Source: Silvimonas soli (GTDB taxonomy: Bacteria; Pseudomonadota; Gammaproteobacteria; Burkholderiales; Chitinibacteraceae). From it: a DNA stretch of 64,000 nt. Of this stretch, positions 36,121-44,031 are shown in pieces; within the stretch, counting starts at the first letter, position 1; each line of letters starts with the position of its first letter. Location of the stretch: NCBI RefSeq assembly GCF_030035605.1, contig NZ_CP106736.1, positions 3,038,001 through 3,102,000 on the forward strand, written 5' to 3'. The translations under genes were made by a program, and so were the position numbers. The notes below the pieces were generated by a model, which was given only the letters and a program-made list of their open reading frames with translations, did not search any database and was not told where the DNA came from.

Positions 36121-36933
36121 ATGAAGCGCGCAAATCAGGATAACAAACACACCTTTATTCGCTGGGCCAAAGCCATTGCCTTGATTGCCGGATTAGGCTC
36201 GGTATTGCTGCTCAGTGCTTGCGGCGGCGATGATGGCCCGGATGATCGACTGGGCCTTAGCAAGCCGGCATTGCGGGTGATTCATGCTTTCCCTAACGGC
36301 CCGCAAATTGATGCGCTGACCAATGGCAACGTCTCCGCTAGCGGCCTGAGCTATCTGGCAACCAAAGCGTATTTTGATATCGATGACACCCAGACGACCG
36401 TCAGCGCCAATCTGGCCGGGACATCTACCCAGGTTTCCACTGCTTCTTTCAAGGCGGCAACCGGGCATAAATACACCTATGCCTTCGTCGCTGGCACCAG
36501 CGCCACCAACGACGCGGTGCTGATTGATGATCCGTATGAAAAGGGTTTGCTGTCAGACAAGGCGCGCGTACGCACGCTGAATGCGGCGTTCAATACCGGG
36601 AACGTGGATATCTACGTGCTTAAATCGACCGATACCCTGGCTGGCGCCACGCCGATGGCTAGTGCGATTGGCTTCAAGACTGCTTACCCGGCTTCTGGTG
36701 CAGATTCAATTGATCTGGACGGCGGTCAGGTGACGGTGGTGGTGACTGACGCCGGCTCCAAAACGCCAATTTTCACGTCGACGCAGACCTCGCTGGATAA
36801 CAACGCCGATTGGCTGATTACCGTGGTGCCACAACAAGGCGTTGCCGCTGTCACCCCGGATCAGATCAAAGTGCTGGTGGTAAAAACCAATGATCCAAAC
36901 AATGCAGGTTTTGAATTGACTCCAGCTTCCTGA
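36121..36933 (+). CDS. DUF4397 domain lipoprotein
   Basis: A 270-residue lipoprotein. The basic N-terminus is followed by a hydrophobic segment and the lipobox LLLSAC, with the lipidated cysteine at about residue 32 and GGDDGPDD after it. The DUF4397 domain begins at about 45 with LRVIHAFPNGPQIDALTNG, then repeats of the type VRTLNAAFNTGNVDIYVLKS, as in this beta-sandwich domain of unknown function. The start at 36121 has GGAGA 7 bases upstream; longer frames lack support. Two aspartates at positions just after the cysteine may affect sorting, but this is known only for enterobacteria. Confidence 0.88.
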   Translation: MKRANQDNKHTFIRWAKAIALIAGLGSVLLLSACGGDDGPDDRLGLSKPALRVIHAFPNGPQIDALTNGNVSASGLSYLATKAYFDIDDTQTTVSANLAGTSTQVSTASFKAATGHKYTYAFVAGTSATNDAVLIDDPYEKGLLSDKARVRTLNAAFNTGNVDIYVLKSTDTLAGATPMASAIGFKTAYPASGADSIDLDGGQVTVVVTDAGSKTPIFTSTQTSLDNNADWLITVVPQQGVAAVTPDQIKVLVVKTNDPNNAGFELTPAS

Positions 36934-36966
36934 TTGCCCGCCAAATCGTTTATCTCGCGTACCAGC

Positions 36967-36996
36967 AATAAAGGCCGCCATTCCGGGGCCTTTATT
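36967..36996 (+). terminator. Rho-independent terminator after DUF4397 gene
   Basis: Perfect 10-base arms AATAAAGGCC (36967-36976) and GGCCTTTATT (36987-36996), 34 bases past the stop. It could also act on transcripts of the DUF2252 gene arriving from the other side. Confidence 0.8.
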
Positions 36997-37037
36997 GTTG
37001 CTCATTCATGGAAGTGGCATTGGGCAGGCCAACACTA

Positions 37038-38228
37038 TTAACTGCTCATTTGCAGTGCATATTTGCGGCAATGTTCCAGATATCCTTGCTCATGACTCCC
37101 CACCAATTGCACTACGCTATTCCATAACCAGGAGGGCGCATCCAGCGTTTTGCTGCGATTGCGCCGCAATTCGGCCTTCCAGCTGCGGCGGGTATCGGCG
37201 TCCATTTGCCGGGCATGGGCAACACCCACAACCTGAGCCAGGTAGTACGCCACATGCATGGCCTCGTCGGTATCGAGGGTTTCGATTTCCAGCTTCAAAT
37301 CTTGTGGCAATAACTCACGCACGAATACGGCGTGATCCATAAAGCGGGTGGCGACCAGACGTTCGCCCAGCGCGGGAGACAGATGCTTTGCGCCTTCCCG
37401 AACGCGCTGACCGTTATCGCGAGGCATGTGAGCATGCGCATGGCGCGGAGCTGCCGCGCGGATCGCCTCTTTCACATCCATCAAACAATAATCGCGGTCC
37501 TCACCTTCACCTATTCCCAGCAACAATGCATAACGCAGTAAACCCAGTGAGCTACAGCCTTTGACCCAATAGGCCGCATCCAGCAGTTCGACTGGCGAAT
37601 CATCAGCGCGGGACTTCAAACGGGTGGCCAGATGCTGCAGGTCGGGCTGGCGGAACAAGTCTTTAAGCGCGGATTTTTCGTCCCTGGAGAGCGGCCAGAA
37701 ATGCTTGCCACGCGGAATGGTCGGCTTGGGGTCGTCAATCCGCTCCCGTGCGAGTTCTTTCCAGGAGCGCGTCACCGCCTCGCGCACCACCAGTTGCACT
37801 GCATCTGGCCGGTTTTTGGGTGGGCGCGGTTTGCCGGAGAATGATTGTTCGTAGCCCAGCATCATGTGCTCCAGCATGCGGGCGGTGACCACGCCGGGCA
37901 AGCGGCTGCCGCGGGCTGCAGTCGCGAGCGACAAAGCCAGGCGCACCAGATCATGCGCTGGGTTGCCGATGACGGTCTGGTCCAGATCGCGGATCTGCAC
38001 GTCGATATCACCGTCGACATAACCCAGCGGGCCGAGGTTGCCGATATGGCAATCGCCGCAAATCCATACTGCCGGGCCATGCGGTAAGGCGTGACCATGC
38101 TGGCTGTGCAGCCATTCATAAAACTGGACGGTATTGCCCCGCACATAAGCGTGAGGCGAGCGTGCCATTTTTTCGTTGCGCCGCGCCAGCAATAGCGGGC
38201 GGCGTTCATCCGGCGATGGCAGCTTCAT
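37038..38228 (-). CDS. DUF2252 family protein
   Basis: A 396-residue protein of the DUF2252 family. The N-terminal part shows RNEKMARSPHAYVRGNTVQFYEW, then AVWICGDCHIGNLGPLGYVDGDIDVQIRDLDQTVIGNPAHDLVRLALSLA. This acid-rich segment resembles the catalytic loop of kinase-like phosphotransferases, to which the family is distantly related; activity is not established. Late motifs are HMPRDNGQRV and VVGVAHARQMD. GGAG lies 4 bases before the ATG. It is the last of a four-gene minus-strand run (LpxO-like, nuclease, 81-residue unknown, this gene). Confidence 0.88.
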   Translation of the reverse strand: MKLPSPDERRPLLLARRNEKMARSPHAYVRGNTVQFYEWLHSQHGHALPHGPAVWICGDCHIGNLGPLGYVDGDIDVQIRDLDQTVIGNPAHDLVRLALSLATAARGSRLPGVVTARMLEHMMLGYEQSFSGKPRPPKNRPDAVQLVVREAVTRSWKELARERIDDPKPTIPRGKHFWPLSRDEKSALKDLFRQPDLQHLATRLKSRADDSPVELLDAAYWVKGCSSLGLLRYALLLGIGEGEDRDYCLMDVKEAIRAAAPRHAHAHMPRDNGQRVREGAKHLSPALGERLVATRFMDHAVFVRELLPQDLKLEIETLDTDEAMHVAYYLAQVVGVAHARQMDADTRRSWKAELRRNRSKTLDAPSWLWNSVVQLVGSHEQGYLEHCRKYALQMSS

Positions 38229-38299
38229 GGAACTCCAGACTCAAACAAGGGAAGATTTCATGCTAGCTGCCAATGTGGGATGGCGCTGTCAGCGAATGG

Positions 38300-38545
38300 C
38301 TAAAAAGGATTGGCGCCTTCGCTGATAGGCGCGACGCTGATGTGTTCGGGCAAGGCATCAGTTTGCAAGGTGTGTACAACCGCATTGAGCGCCGCTTGCA
38401 ATGCCAGCGCCGCCGCCAGCCCAGCTTGATCTTTGGTGATATCCAGCGAGCCAAATACGGCAATGCGATCCAGCCGGTTTTCCAGTGTCAATTCGCCAAT
38501 TTGCAAGGTGTCTGCTTCGTTGGCATAAGGGCTGAAATGATCCAT
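38300..38545 (-). CDS. Unrecognised small protein (81 aa)
   Basis: Hypothetical. It starts at an ATG at 38545 with AAGGA 7 bases upstream. The peptide begins MDHFSPYANEADTLQIGELT and continues with LENRLDRIAVFGSLDITKDQ, then an alanine-rich helix (AGLAAALALQAALNAVVHTL) and a short tail ending APISEGANPF. The mix of strands and one long helix suggests a compact cytoplasmic domain. The gene starts 10 bases after the nuclease stop, so it is probably co-transcribed, and ends 71 bases before DUF2252. Spacing and ribosome site support translation; function is unknown. Confidence 0.7.
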   Translation of the reverse strand: MDHFSPYANEADTLQIGELTLENRLDRIAVFGSLDITKDQAGLAAALALQAALNAVVHTLQTDALPEHISVAPISEGANPF

Positions 38546-38555
38546 GCGGTGTTCC

Positions 38556-39437
38556 TTAGAGTGACCGAACCAGTTGTTTGAGCATGCGATAGAACTCGTG
38601 TTCCAGCCAGCGCCAGATGGCGTTGTCACTGCTTGATTCACGGGTGGCGCGGCTATGTGTGGCGCGAGGCCCACTGCTGGCCGGTTTGGGCGGTGGCAGG
38701 CGCATGGCTTGCTGTCTGGCGGCTTCGGGCAAGGTCGGAAAGGGGTTGATGCCGATTCTTTTTTCCAGCTCGGCAATCGACACCACCTGGTAATCGTCGC
38801 CCGGCGCGTTGGGTGTGACGTACGCCGCCGCTTGTTGCTTGCTCGGGTTATAGACCGCTTTGTATAGATACGTCGGCACCAACACCCGGTTGTTGAGGCG
38901 CTTGATGGCGCTGCCTTCAAACAGCGGGCCGGTGACCACGTATACCTCGCCATCGCGCACAGCCATGTCTCGCACGGACGCCTCAAGCCCCGCCCACAGG
39001 CCGCGATTGTTTTCCGGTGACTGGGGGATCATGTTGGCCAGACTGAAGCTCTGAAACTGGGCATCTTTATCTGGCATATCGCCATTCGGGCTCATGTGGC
39101 CACGATCAAAGCCGCTGCGGGCGTAATCGGCCAGTTCCGGGTGCGGCATGTTCTGTAGCTGCGGTTCTTCGTGAAAGGTGTCGGTACGCACCATTTCGCG
39201 CGCTTGTTGCACGCGCTGGCGGGTGATGTGCTCGGCCGACCACAAAGGGGTGAGTGATACGCCGGAATACAACACGGCAAAGGCATCAAAACACAATGGT
39301 TTGGTATCGCGTGCCAGCTTGGGGTTGTGTACATCCGGCGCGCGACCGGAGAAAAACTGGGCAGGGCAGTTGCTGGCGCTGGCCAGTGCCAGCGGCGCCG
39401 CAGCGAGCAGGATTGCCGCGAACAAAAGACTTTTCAT
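38556..39437 (-). CDS. Secreted DNA/RNA non-specific endonuclease (NucA/NucG type)
   Basis: A 293-residue exported nuclease. The signal peptide is MKSLLFAAILLAAAPLALA. The beta-beta-alpha-metal active site is in SGFDRGHMSPNGDM (the DRGH motif, His as general base), with the metal-binding Asn in LANMIPQSPENNRGLW. VYVVTGPLFEG and LVPTYLYKAVYNPSKQQ continue the fold. A C-terminal extension of about 70 residues, rich in Pro, Ser and Arg and ending in a helix (WRWLEHEFYRMLKQLVRSL), is extra to the core. It probably degrades extracellular nucleic acid for nutrients. No immunity-like gene is identifiable, but the 81-residue gene follows immediately. Confidence 0.92.
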   Translation of the reverse strand: MKSLLFAAILLAAAPLALASASNCPAQFFSGRAPDVHNPKLARDTKPLCFDAFAVLYSGVSLTPLWSAEHITRQRVQQAREMVRTDTFHEEPQLQNMPHPELADYARSGFDRGHMSPNGDMPDKDAQFQSFSLANMIPQSPENNRGLWAGLEASVRDMAVRDGEVYVVTGPLFEGSAIKRLNNRVLVPTYLYKAVYNPSKQQAAAYVTPNAPGDDYQVVSIAELEKRIGINPFPTLPEAARQQAMRLPPPKPASSGPRATHSRATRESSSDNAIWRWLEHEFYRMLKQLVRSL

Positions 39438-39568
39438 TGTTGTTATGGAAGAGGGCGATGGAACGGAGGCAGAGCGTACAAAGTGTGGGGCTGCCTGTCC
39501 ATGCCGTTCTGCGGCGAATAGTGGCTGCCGCGTGCTTTAGCTCACAAATGGCACTGTCGCAGCCGAAG

Positions 39569-40483
39569 TCAGATAAGCAAAAACAAGGCAATGACCGAGC
39601 CAATCAGCCCGACGCGAGTAAGACGGTAAACGCGCGGATTCCAGCGTTTGAAGCGCTTGCGGTGTTCCCCGACCCAACCGGCGTAACGAAACAGGCGACT
39701 GAGTGCCCCGCAATGATCACCATCGCGATTGGGTGAACTGGCGGCGGCGACAATATTTTGGCCCACCCAATTATTCAAAGTGCTTGCCCACGAGTAGCGC
39801 ATCGGTCGTTCGATATCGCAAAACAGGATTAACCGACCCTGACCACTGTGGTTCTCGGCGCGGTGGATAAACGTCTCGTCAAACACCACGCCTTCGCCAT
39901 CGCGCCAGCTATAGCGCTGGCCATCCACTTCGATATAGCAACGGTCGTCATTGGGCGTGATCAAGCCCAGGTGATAACGCAGTGAACCGGCGTACGGGTC
40001 TCGATGCGGATTCAGTTTGCCGCCATCGGGCAACCAGGCAAACATCGCCGCTTTGACGCTGGGCAACGTACGCAGCAACGCCGTGGTGCGGGGGCACAGG
40101 ACCTCGGCAGAGGGGTGCGCTTCGCCGTACCACTTCAGATAAAACCGCTTCCAGCCATATTTGAAAAACGAATTGAAACCGGCGTCGTCATTGTGTTGTG
40201 CCGCGCGGATATGCTGGGCGTCGAGCAAGCGCTGGCCTTCCTCGCGGATTTCCAGCCAGTGAGATTGCAGGATTTTCAGATCAGGAAAAGCGCTGACGCA
40301 AACAAACGGCGTATCCGGCACGGATGAGCAGGCATACATCAGGACATTGACCGGCGCGGCTACGGATGAATGATCAAAGACTTGATGGCGCCATGAATGA
40401 CGCACGCGGCCGCGTAAATGCACCCGCAAAATGGCGGCACCAATCAGTAATACCAGGGCGACCTTTAGTAGCAAGCCTGCCAT
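39569..40483 (-). CDS. Aspartyl/asparaginyl beta-hydroxylase-like (LpxO-type) protein
   Basis: A 304-residue Fe(II)/2-oxoglutarate dioxygenase anchored in the inner membrane by an N-terminal helix (about 3-22), with a second hydrophobic helix at the very C-terminus (about 291-304). The metal triad is in LNPHRDPYAGSLRYHLGL (His160, Asp162) and VVFDETFIHRAENHSGQGRLILFCDI (His207, with Arg217 for 2-oxoglutarate). LpxO enzymes of this family hydroxylate a lipid A secondary acyl chain; other members act on proteins. AAGGAGA 6 bases upstream fixes the start at 40483. The longer frame to 40681 is not supported. Confidence 0.87.
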   Translation of the reverse strand: MAGLLLKVALVLLIGAAILRVHLRGRVRHSWRHQVFDHSSVAAPVNVLMYACSSVPDTPFVCVSAFPDLKILQSHWLEIREEGQRLLDAQHIRAAQHNDDAGFNSFFKYGWKRFYLKWYGEAHPSAEVLCPRTTALLRTLPSVKAAMFAWLPDGGKLNPHRDPYAGSLRYHLGLITPNDDRCYIEVDGQRYSWRDGEGVVFDETFIHRAENHSGQGRLILFCDIERPMRYSWASTLNNWVGQNIVAAASSPNRDGDHCGALSRLFRYAGWVGEHRKRFKRWNPRVYRLTRVGLIGSVIALFLLI

Positions 40484-40759
40484 GAAAGTCTCCTTCCCGG
40501 ATTGGCACCGGTGACTGCGGCGCATAACCCGGTATTGCGTGCGGTTGTTTTTATGGTTTTTTCGATGGGTGCGAGCACCAGCATCGGATTGGCGGATGTA
40601 TTCATCTCGCCGATATGACAAGAGACTGCCCGAGCGCGACAGGGTCGCAACGCAGCAATGTTCTGCTTTAGTTGTAGTCACTACGCAAAATTACGTGTAG
40701 TCAAAATCATGACGATGCGCTGGGTTGCCAAGGAAAATATCAGTTTTTAACTGCTTCAC

Positions 40760-40795
40760 ACCGGTTTTAATTCATAAAATCGATGCAAAACCGGT
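40760..40795. promoter_or_regulatory. Inverted repeat ACCGGTTTT / AAAACCGGT
   Basis: Exact 9-base arms at 40760-40768 and 40787-40795, spaced by 18 bases, about 290 bases before the amylase start. The ACCGGT core recurs at 40988-41001. Confidence 0.45.
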
Positions 40796-40927
40796 CAAAT
40801 TGGCTGCCGCTTGTCGGAGAAAAGCGGGCGTGTTTTTTATGTGCGCGATGTTGCAAACCCAGCTTTTGGCTATGCAGATGGCGTAAATGCTGTGACCTGC
40901 AGTGCAACCAGGTGGTTGTGTAGTGAG

Positions 40928-40939
40928 TTTCAATTGAAA
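40928..40939. promoter_or_regulatory. Perfect palindrome TTTCAATTGAAA
   Basis: Twelve-base perfect palindrome upstream of the amylase gene. It may be a regulator site, but a short A/T-rich palindrome could also occur by chance. Confidence 0.3.
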
Positions 40940-40987
40940 TGCGTAGTTGAATACGAAAAACCCTGTGGCTTAGGCTTCCCTCTGAAT

Positions 40988-41001
40988 TCAAACCGGTTTG
41001 A
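40988..41001. promoter_or_regulatory. Perfect palindrome TCAAACCGGTTTGA, LacI-type operator candidate
   Basis: Fourteen-base perfect palindrome with the central CG and A-rich/T-rich flanks typical of LacI-family operators, 80 bases before the amylase ATG. LacI-type regulators (for example MalR) commonly control starch-degrading genes. No LacI-family gene lies in this window. Confidence 0.45.
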
Positions 41002-41081
41002 CTGGAGGTATGAGTTCAGGCGGCAAATTGAGGAGTCTTTGCCTGGAAAGAGCGGTAAGAAGATCAAAAAAGGACCGAAAA

Positions 41082-43007
41082 ATGAGATTTACACTCACAG
41101 TAACGACGGCTGCATTGTGTTCAGTATTGATTGCCTGCGGCGGTGGCGGCGGCGCCTCCGCAGCAGATGGCAGTAGCAATTCCACCTCGACCAAGGCCAG
41201 TGGCGTAGTCTCGGCCAGTTACAACCCTTCTTATACATCGGTGCAGTTGTTCCACTGGAAGTGGAGCGATGTCGCCAAGGAATGTACGGATTTTCTCGGC
41301 CCGCAAGGTTACGGCGCAGTGCAGATATCGCCGCCGCAAGCGTCCAAGGTGACCGGCAACTGGTGGGATATGTACCAGCCGGTGAATTTCGGCAGCCTCA
41401 CCAGCCGCATGGGTAACGAATCTGATCTGCAAAACATGATCAACACATGCCATGCCGCGCATGTGCGGGTGTACGCCGACGTCGTGGTGAACCAGATGGC
41501 TGCAGACTCCAGCAGCAGCTACAGCGCCACCGATGGCTCAACCTGGAACGCCAGCACGCTGACGTATCCGCAGTTTTCCAGTAATGATTTCCACTCCAAT
41601 TGCACCATTCAATCCAGCGATTACGGCTCCCCCGGCAATCGCAGCAACGTGATGTTGTGTCGCCTGGACGGCATGCCGGATCTGGCGACCGAAAGCAGTT
41701 ATGTGCAGGGCGTGATCTCCTCTTACCTGAAGAAGCTGCTCTCGCTTGGGGTGGATGGTTTCCGGCTGGATGCAGCCAAACACCAGCAACCGACGGCATT
41801 GAACAGCATCCTCAACACGGTGAAAGCCACCTATCCGACCACGCTGGCGGGCGAGAACATCTGGGTGACGCAAGAGGTGATCCCCGACGGCAACGTGGTG
41901 CGTTCGGATTACTTCCAGAACGGCACCATCAACGAGTTCCAGTTCACCTATGCCATTCGCGATGCCTTCCGCAACAACAACGGCAACAATCTGGCCAGCC
42001 TGCCGACCATGATGGGCACGCCGGGTAACTGGGGCGGCAGTTGGGGCTTTGTACAGCCGCAATATGCCACCGTGTTTGTGAATAACTGGGACACCGAACG
42101 CAGTGGGACGGATTCGCTCAATGCCAGCAACTACGCCGGTGCAACCAACGATTCCCAAGGCACCAAGCGCTACGATCTGGCCAATATCTTCATGCTGGCC
42201 TGGCCGTATGGCGAGGCCCAGGTGCAGTCCGGGTTCCGTTTCAGCAACGTGGATCAGGATGCGCCCACCGCCAGCCCGTACGACGCCAGCGGCAACGCCC
42301 AGATCAATGTGAACTGGGACTTCATCCATCGCTGGTCGGACATCTCCAACATGGTGGCGTTCCGTACCGCCACCAACGGCCAGGGCGTGAGCAACTGGAC
42401 CACCGGTACGGGCAACCAGATTGCCTTTAGCCGTGGCGCTGTGGGCTTTGTGGCCATCAATAACGACACTAGCGCCTGGAGCAAAACCTTCCAGACTGGC
42501 TTGCCTGCGGGCACCTATTGCAACGTGGTACATGGCTTGGTTAGCGGCACGAGTTGCGCCAGCGATAGTGTTACGGTGGATGCCAGCGGTAATGCCACCA
42601 TTACCCTGCCTGCCAATGGCGGAAGTACGGTGCCAGCGGTGGCGATCTACACCGGGCAGAAGCTGGGTGGATCAGGCTCGGGTGGCGCCACTACTTGCCC
42701 GGTGACATTTACCATCGCCAATGCCAACACCAGCTTTGGGCAGAATCTGTACGTGGTCGGCAACCAGACCGTCCTTGGTAACTGGACTCCGGCCAGCGGG
42801 TTTGCTCTGACCATCGTCGGCAACGGCGCAAACGCTACGTGGTCTGGCACCATTTCGCTCCCGGCGAGTACCGCCATCCAGTACAAATATGTGAAATGGG
42901 ACGGCACCACCGCGACGTGGGAGAGCAATCAATCCACCAGCAGTGCTAATCGCGAAGCGACGACTTGCTCAAGCGGCGCGCAGGCGCTTAATGATGGAAG
43001 TTTTTGA
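41082..43007 (+). CDS. Alpha-amylase lipoprotein, GH13 with C-terminal CBM20
   Basis: A 641-residue secreted endo-amylase that hydrolyses alpha-1,4 bonds in starch. The signal peptide ends in a lipobox (SVLIAC, Cys19), so it is lipid-anchored. Then come a glycine/serine-rich linker and the GH13 barrel. The four GH13 motifs are present: DVVVNQM, GVDGFRLDAAKH (nucleophile Asp230), WVTQEVI (acid/base Glu265) and FVNNWDTERSG (Asp337), the last in the form seen in actinobacterial amylases. The C-terminal starch-binding domain (about 537-641) has FTIANANTSFGQNLYVVGNQ, LGNWTP and YKYVKWDG. The start is fixed by AGGA 7 bases upstream. Confidence 0.95.
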   Translation: MRFTLTVTTAALCSVLIACGGGGGASAADGSSNSTSTKASGVVSASYNPSYTSVQLFHWKWSDVAKECTDFLGPQGYGAVQISPPQASKVTGNWWDMYQPVNFGSLTSRMGNESDLQNMINTCHAAHVRVYADVVVNQMAADSSSSYSATDGSTWNASTLTYPQFSSNDFHSNCTIQSSDYGSPGNRSNVMLCRLDGMPDLATESSYVQGVISSYLKKLLSLGVDGFRLDAAKHQQPTALNSILNTVKATYPTTLAGENIWVTQEVIPDGNVVRSDYFQNGTINEFQFTYAIRDAFRNNNGNNLASLPTMMGTPGNWGGSWGFVQPQYATVFVNNWDTERSGTDSLNASNYAGATNDSQGTKRYDLANIFMLAWPYGEAQVQSGFRFSNVDQDAPTASPYDASGNAQINVNWDFIHRWSDISNMVAFRTATNGQGVSNWTTGTGNQIAFSRGAVGFVAINNDTSAWSKTFQTGLPAGTYCNVVHGLVSGTSCASDSVTVDASGNATITLPANGGSTVPAVAIYTGQKLGGSGSGGATTCPVTFTIANANTSFGQNLYVVGNQTVLGNWTPASGFALTIVGNGANATWSGTISLPASTAIQYKYVKWDGTTATWESNQSTSSANREATTCSSGAQALNDGSF

Positions 43008-43021
43008 TTGATTGGTGAAAC

Positions 43022-43047
43022 AAAAGGGCCGCGAATGCGGCCCTTTT
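43022..43047 (+). terminator. Rho-independent terminator after amylase
   Basis: AAAAGGGCCGC (43022-43032) pairs with GCGGCCCTTTT (43037-43047) around GAAT, then more T. It lies 15 bases past the stop. Confidence 0.9.
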
Positions 43048-43230
43048 TCTTGTGAGGTACTAACCCGGATTGCCATTAACGACTGACCCAAATCATCCTG
43101 CAGCATCGTTTGCTTTTGGTTTGATTTTAGATACTGGCAAACAATGATCGCCAATCACGCCGACCGACCGAGGGAACGCAGGATGCGTGCAAGCAATCTT
43201 GGCAAACAGATGGTTTGCTTCGGCTTTTGA

Positions 43231-43330
43231 CTTCGGGCCCCCTTGCGGTAGCGGGGTCGCCTTTCTTTTGGTTTCTTTTCTTTGGCGACCCAAAGAAAAG
43301 AAACGTGCTCCCGGTCACCACCGGGTATCT
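43231..43330. repeat. Repeat-like element with perfect 15-base inverted repeat
   Basis: Contains GTTTCTTTTCTTTGG (43271-43285) and its exact complement CCAAAGAAAAGAAAC (43290-43304) around CGAC, preceded by CCCCTTGCGGTAGCGGGG (43239-43255) and followed by GGTCACCACCGGG. The pyrimidine-rich hairpin with a GGCGACCC centre is like an intergenic repeat I recall from other beta- and gammaproteobacteria. It is not followed by a T run as a terminator for either neighbour would be. Confidence 0.55.
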
Positions 43331-43373
43331 AACGTTTTTCACGCTCGTGCCAAAGGCACTAACAACCCGGTTA

Positions 43374-44024
43374 TTAGCGCCCCTTCGGCGGCACCAATTC
43401 CTTCGGTTTGAAATCACACAAATCATTCACCACACACCGCCAGCACTCCGGCCTGCGTGCCTTGCACACATAACGCCCATGCAAAATCAGCCAGTGATGG
43501 GCGTTGAGCTGAAACTCAGCCGGCGTCACCTTCATCAACTTGTCTTCCACCGCGCGTACATCTTTACCTTTGGCGAGCCCGGTGCGGTTGGAGACCCGAA
43601 AGATATGCGTATCCACGGCGATGGTCGGATGGCCGAATGCGGTATTCATCACCACGTTGGCGGTCTTGCGGCCCACACCCGGCAGCGCTTCCAGTGCCTC
43701 ACGATCTTGTGGGACTTCACCACCGTGCTTTTCCAGCAAGATGCGACAGGTTTCCAGCAAGTGTTTGGCCTTGCTGCGATACAAGCCAATGGTCGCGATA
43801 TAGCCTTCCAGCCCTTCTTGCCCCAGCGCGAGGATGGCCGCGGGCGTGTTGGCGACCGGAAACATCCGTCGCGTGGCTTTGTTTACGCCGACATCGGTAG
43901 CTTGTGCAGACAACAACACCGCTGCCAGCAACTCAAATGGCGTGGTGTATTCCAGCTCGGTAGTGGGCGCCGGGTCCAGTTCGGCCAGGCGTTTGTAGAA
44001 TTCGTAGCGGGTTTCTTTGTTCAT
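43374..44024 (-). CDS. nth: Endonuclease III
   Basis: Bifunctional DNA glycosylase/AP lyase that removes oxidised pyrimidines. 216 residues. The HhH-GPD motif is ALPGVGRKTANVVMNTAFGHPTIAVDTHIFRV, with the catalytic Lys in GRKTAN and Asp in VDTH. The [4Fe-4S] site is CKARRPECWRCVVNDLC (C-x6-C-x2-C-x5-C). The start at 44024 (MNKETRYEFYKRL) follows the murI stop by 7 bases, so they are co-transcribed. The end carries the extra FKPKELVPPKGR tail common in betaproteobacteria. Confidence 0.96.
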   Translation of the reverse strand: MNKETRYEFYKRLAELDPAPTTELEYTTPFELLAAVLLSAQATDVGVNKATRRMFPVANTPAAILALGQEGLEGYIATIGLYRSKAKHLLETCRILLEKHGGEVPQDREALEALPGVGRKTANVVMNTAFGHPTIAVDTHIFRVSNRTGLAKGKDVRAVEDKLMKVTPAEFQLNAHHWLILHGRYVCKARRPECWRCVVNDLCDFKPKELVPPKGR

Positions 44025-44031
44025 CGGGCCA

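Larger units (their letters stand above)
40484..41081. other. Divergent intergenic region, LpxO-like gene to amylase
   Basis: 598 bases, the longest gap in the window, with no supported gene. The part nearest the amylase has three palindromic elements (40760-40795, 40928-40939, 40988-41001), listed separately. The amylase ribosome site AGGA lies 7 bases before its ATG. Confidence 0.5.
43008..43373. other. Intergenic region, amylase to nth
   Basis: 366 bases. It holds the amylase terminator (43022-43047) and the repeat-like element with a perfect 15-base hairpin at 43271-43304. No supported gene. Confidence 0.5.

Noticed and set aside
38556..39437. Nuclease as a toxin with the 81-residue gene as immunity
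   Set aside because: The nuclease has an ordinary signal peptide and no polymorphic-toxin repeats or secretion marker, and the small protein matches no immunity family I know. Left only as a question in the findings.
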